This document shows, piece after piece, positions 5,906-6,062 of a DNA stretch of 6,062 nt (position 1 is its first letter; every line of letters begins with the position of its first letter). This stretch comes from Aquitalea sp. (GTDB lineage: Bacteria; Pseudomonadota; Gammaproteobacteria; Burkholderiales; Chromobacteriaceae): positions 1-6,062 of the forward strand of contig JAFANL010000092.1 of NCBI GenBank assembly GCA_019232735.1, written 5' to 3'. The position numbers and the translations under genes were made by a program. The notes beneath the pieces are model-generated. The model searched no databases, was not told the DNA's origin, and saw only the letters and a list, made by a program, of their open reading frames with translations.

Positions 5906-6062
5906 TGTTGCAACTCCGCAAAGCTGTGCACGATGGTCTGCGGCTGACAGGCCTGCAGCAGATCGGTGGCATGTGCGCCGTAGCTGACACCCACGCCATG
6001 GGCGCGGGCATTCAGCGCCATATTGAGGTCGTGGCTGGTGTCGCCAATCATCACGGTGCGCG
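5881..6062 (-). CDS. HAD-superfamily (Gph-like) phosphatase, C-terminal fragment
   Basis: Only the last 59 codons are in the window, reading in from the right edge and ending at TGA (5883-5881). The fragment opens with TVMIGDTSHDLNMALNA, a clear HAD motif IV: GDT-x2-D supplies the Mg2+-binding acidic residues. The usual cap-less C-terminal end follows (HGVGVSYGAH, then SFAELQQWL). This pattern fits subfamily IA hydrolases near phosphoglycolate phosphatase (Gph). The substrate cannot be told, because motifs I-III and the cap domain lie outside. The gene end overlaps the Rieske start by 25 bases, so it is the upstream member of the same transcription unit. Confidence 0.88.
   Translation of the reverse strand, partial: RTVMIGDTSHDLNMALNARAHGVGVSYGAHATDLLQACQPQTIVHSFAELQQWLLTRLD

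Noticed and set aside
1..6062. tRNA/rRNA genes, CRISPR repeats, insertion sequences, toxin-antitoxin or defence genes
   Set aside because: No supporting sequence seen; the window is tightly packed with housekeeping-type genes of similar composition.

Overview
The window is an ordinary chromosomal stretch from a Gram-negative proteobacterium. The best guess is a flagellated betaproteobacterium of the Neisseriales/Chromobacteriaceae type (Chromobacterium, Aquitalea or Vogesella-like). That placement is inference. It rests on GC content of about 60% by eye, a quinone-dependent (class 2) PyrD, an outer-membrane SlyB-type lipoprotein, a MotD-type flagellar stator subunit, paired aat-bpt genes, and the HAD phosphatase / Rieske protein / SppA gene order that I recall as common in betaproteobacteria. 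Almost every base is accounted for: eight genes are recognisable at family level, the ninth (Rieske) has a clear fold but no known role, and the gaps are short. I see no mobile element, CRISPR array, RNA gene or sign of horizontal transfer.

Left arm, plus strand (2-1382): aat (5' end cut off by the window) and bpt overlap by 14 bases. They encode the two aminoacyl-tRNA-protein transferases that add Leu/Phe or Leu to protein N-termini for the N-degron (ClpS/ClpAP) degradation pathway. They converge on the minus-strand genes, and a perfect 11-bp stem hairpin at 1396-1423 looks like a bidirectional terminator.

Right arm, minus strand (6062 down to 1438), in transcription order: a HAD-family phosphatase (C-terminal end only), a small Rieske [2Fe-2S] protein, sppA (membrane-anchored S49 peptidase), motD (flagellar stator B-type subunit), a RutE/HadB-type nitroreductase-fold flavoprotein, then pyrD and a slyB-like lipoprotein gene. 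Gaps from the phosphatase to the nitroreductase are -25, 40, 25 and 34 bases, so these five genes are probably one transcription unit. A 103-base gap with several inverted repeats and a good -10 box precedes pyrD, which likely starts a second unit with slyB (19-base gap).

I found no convincing undescribed system. The points worth a second look are: a stator B-subunit gene with no adjacent A-subunit, sitting behind a housekeeping peptidase; overlapping and competing inverted repeats around the pyrD promoter; a self-complementary ribosome binding site in front of slyB; and an unassigned Rieske protein tightly coupled to a phosphatase gene.
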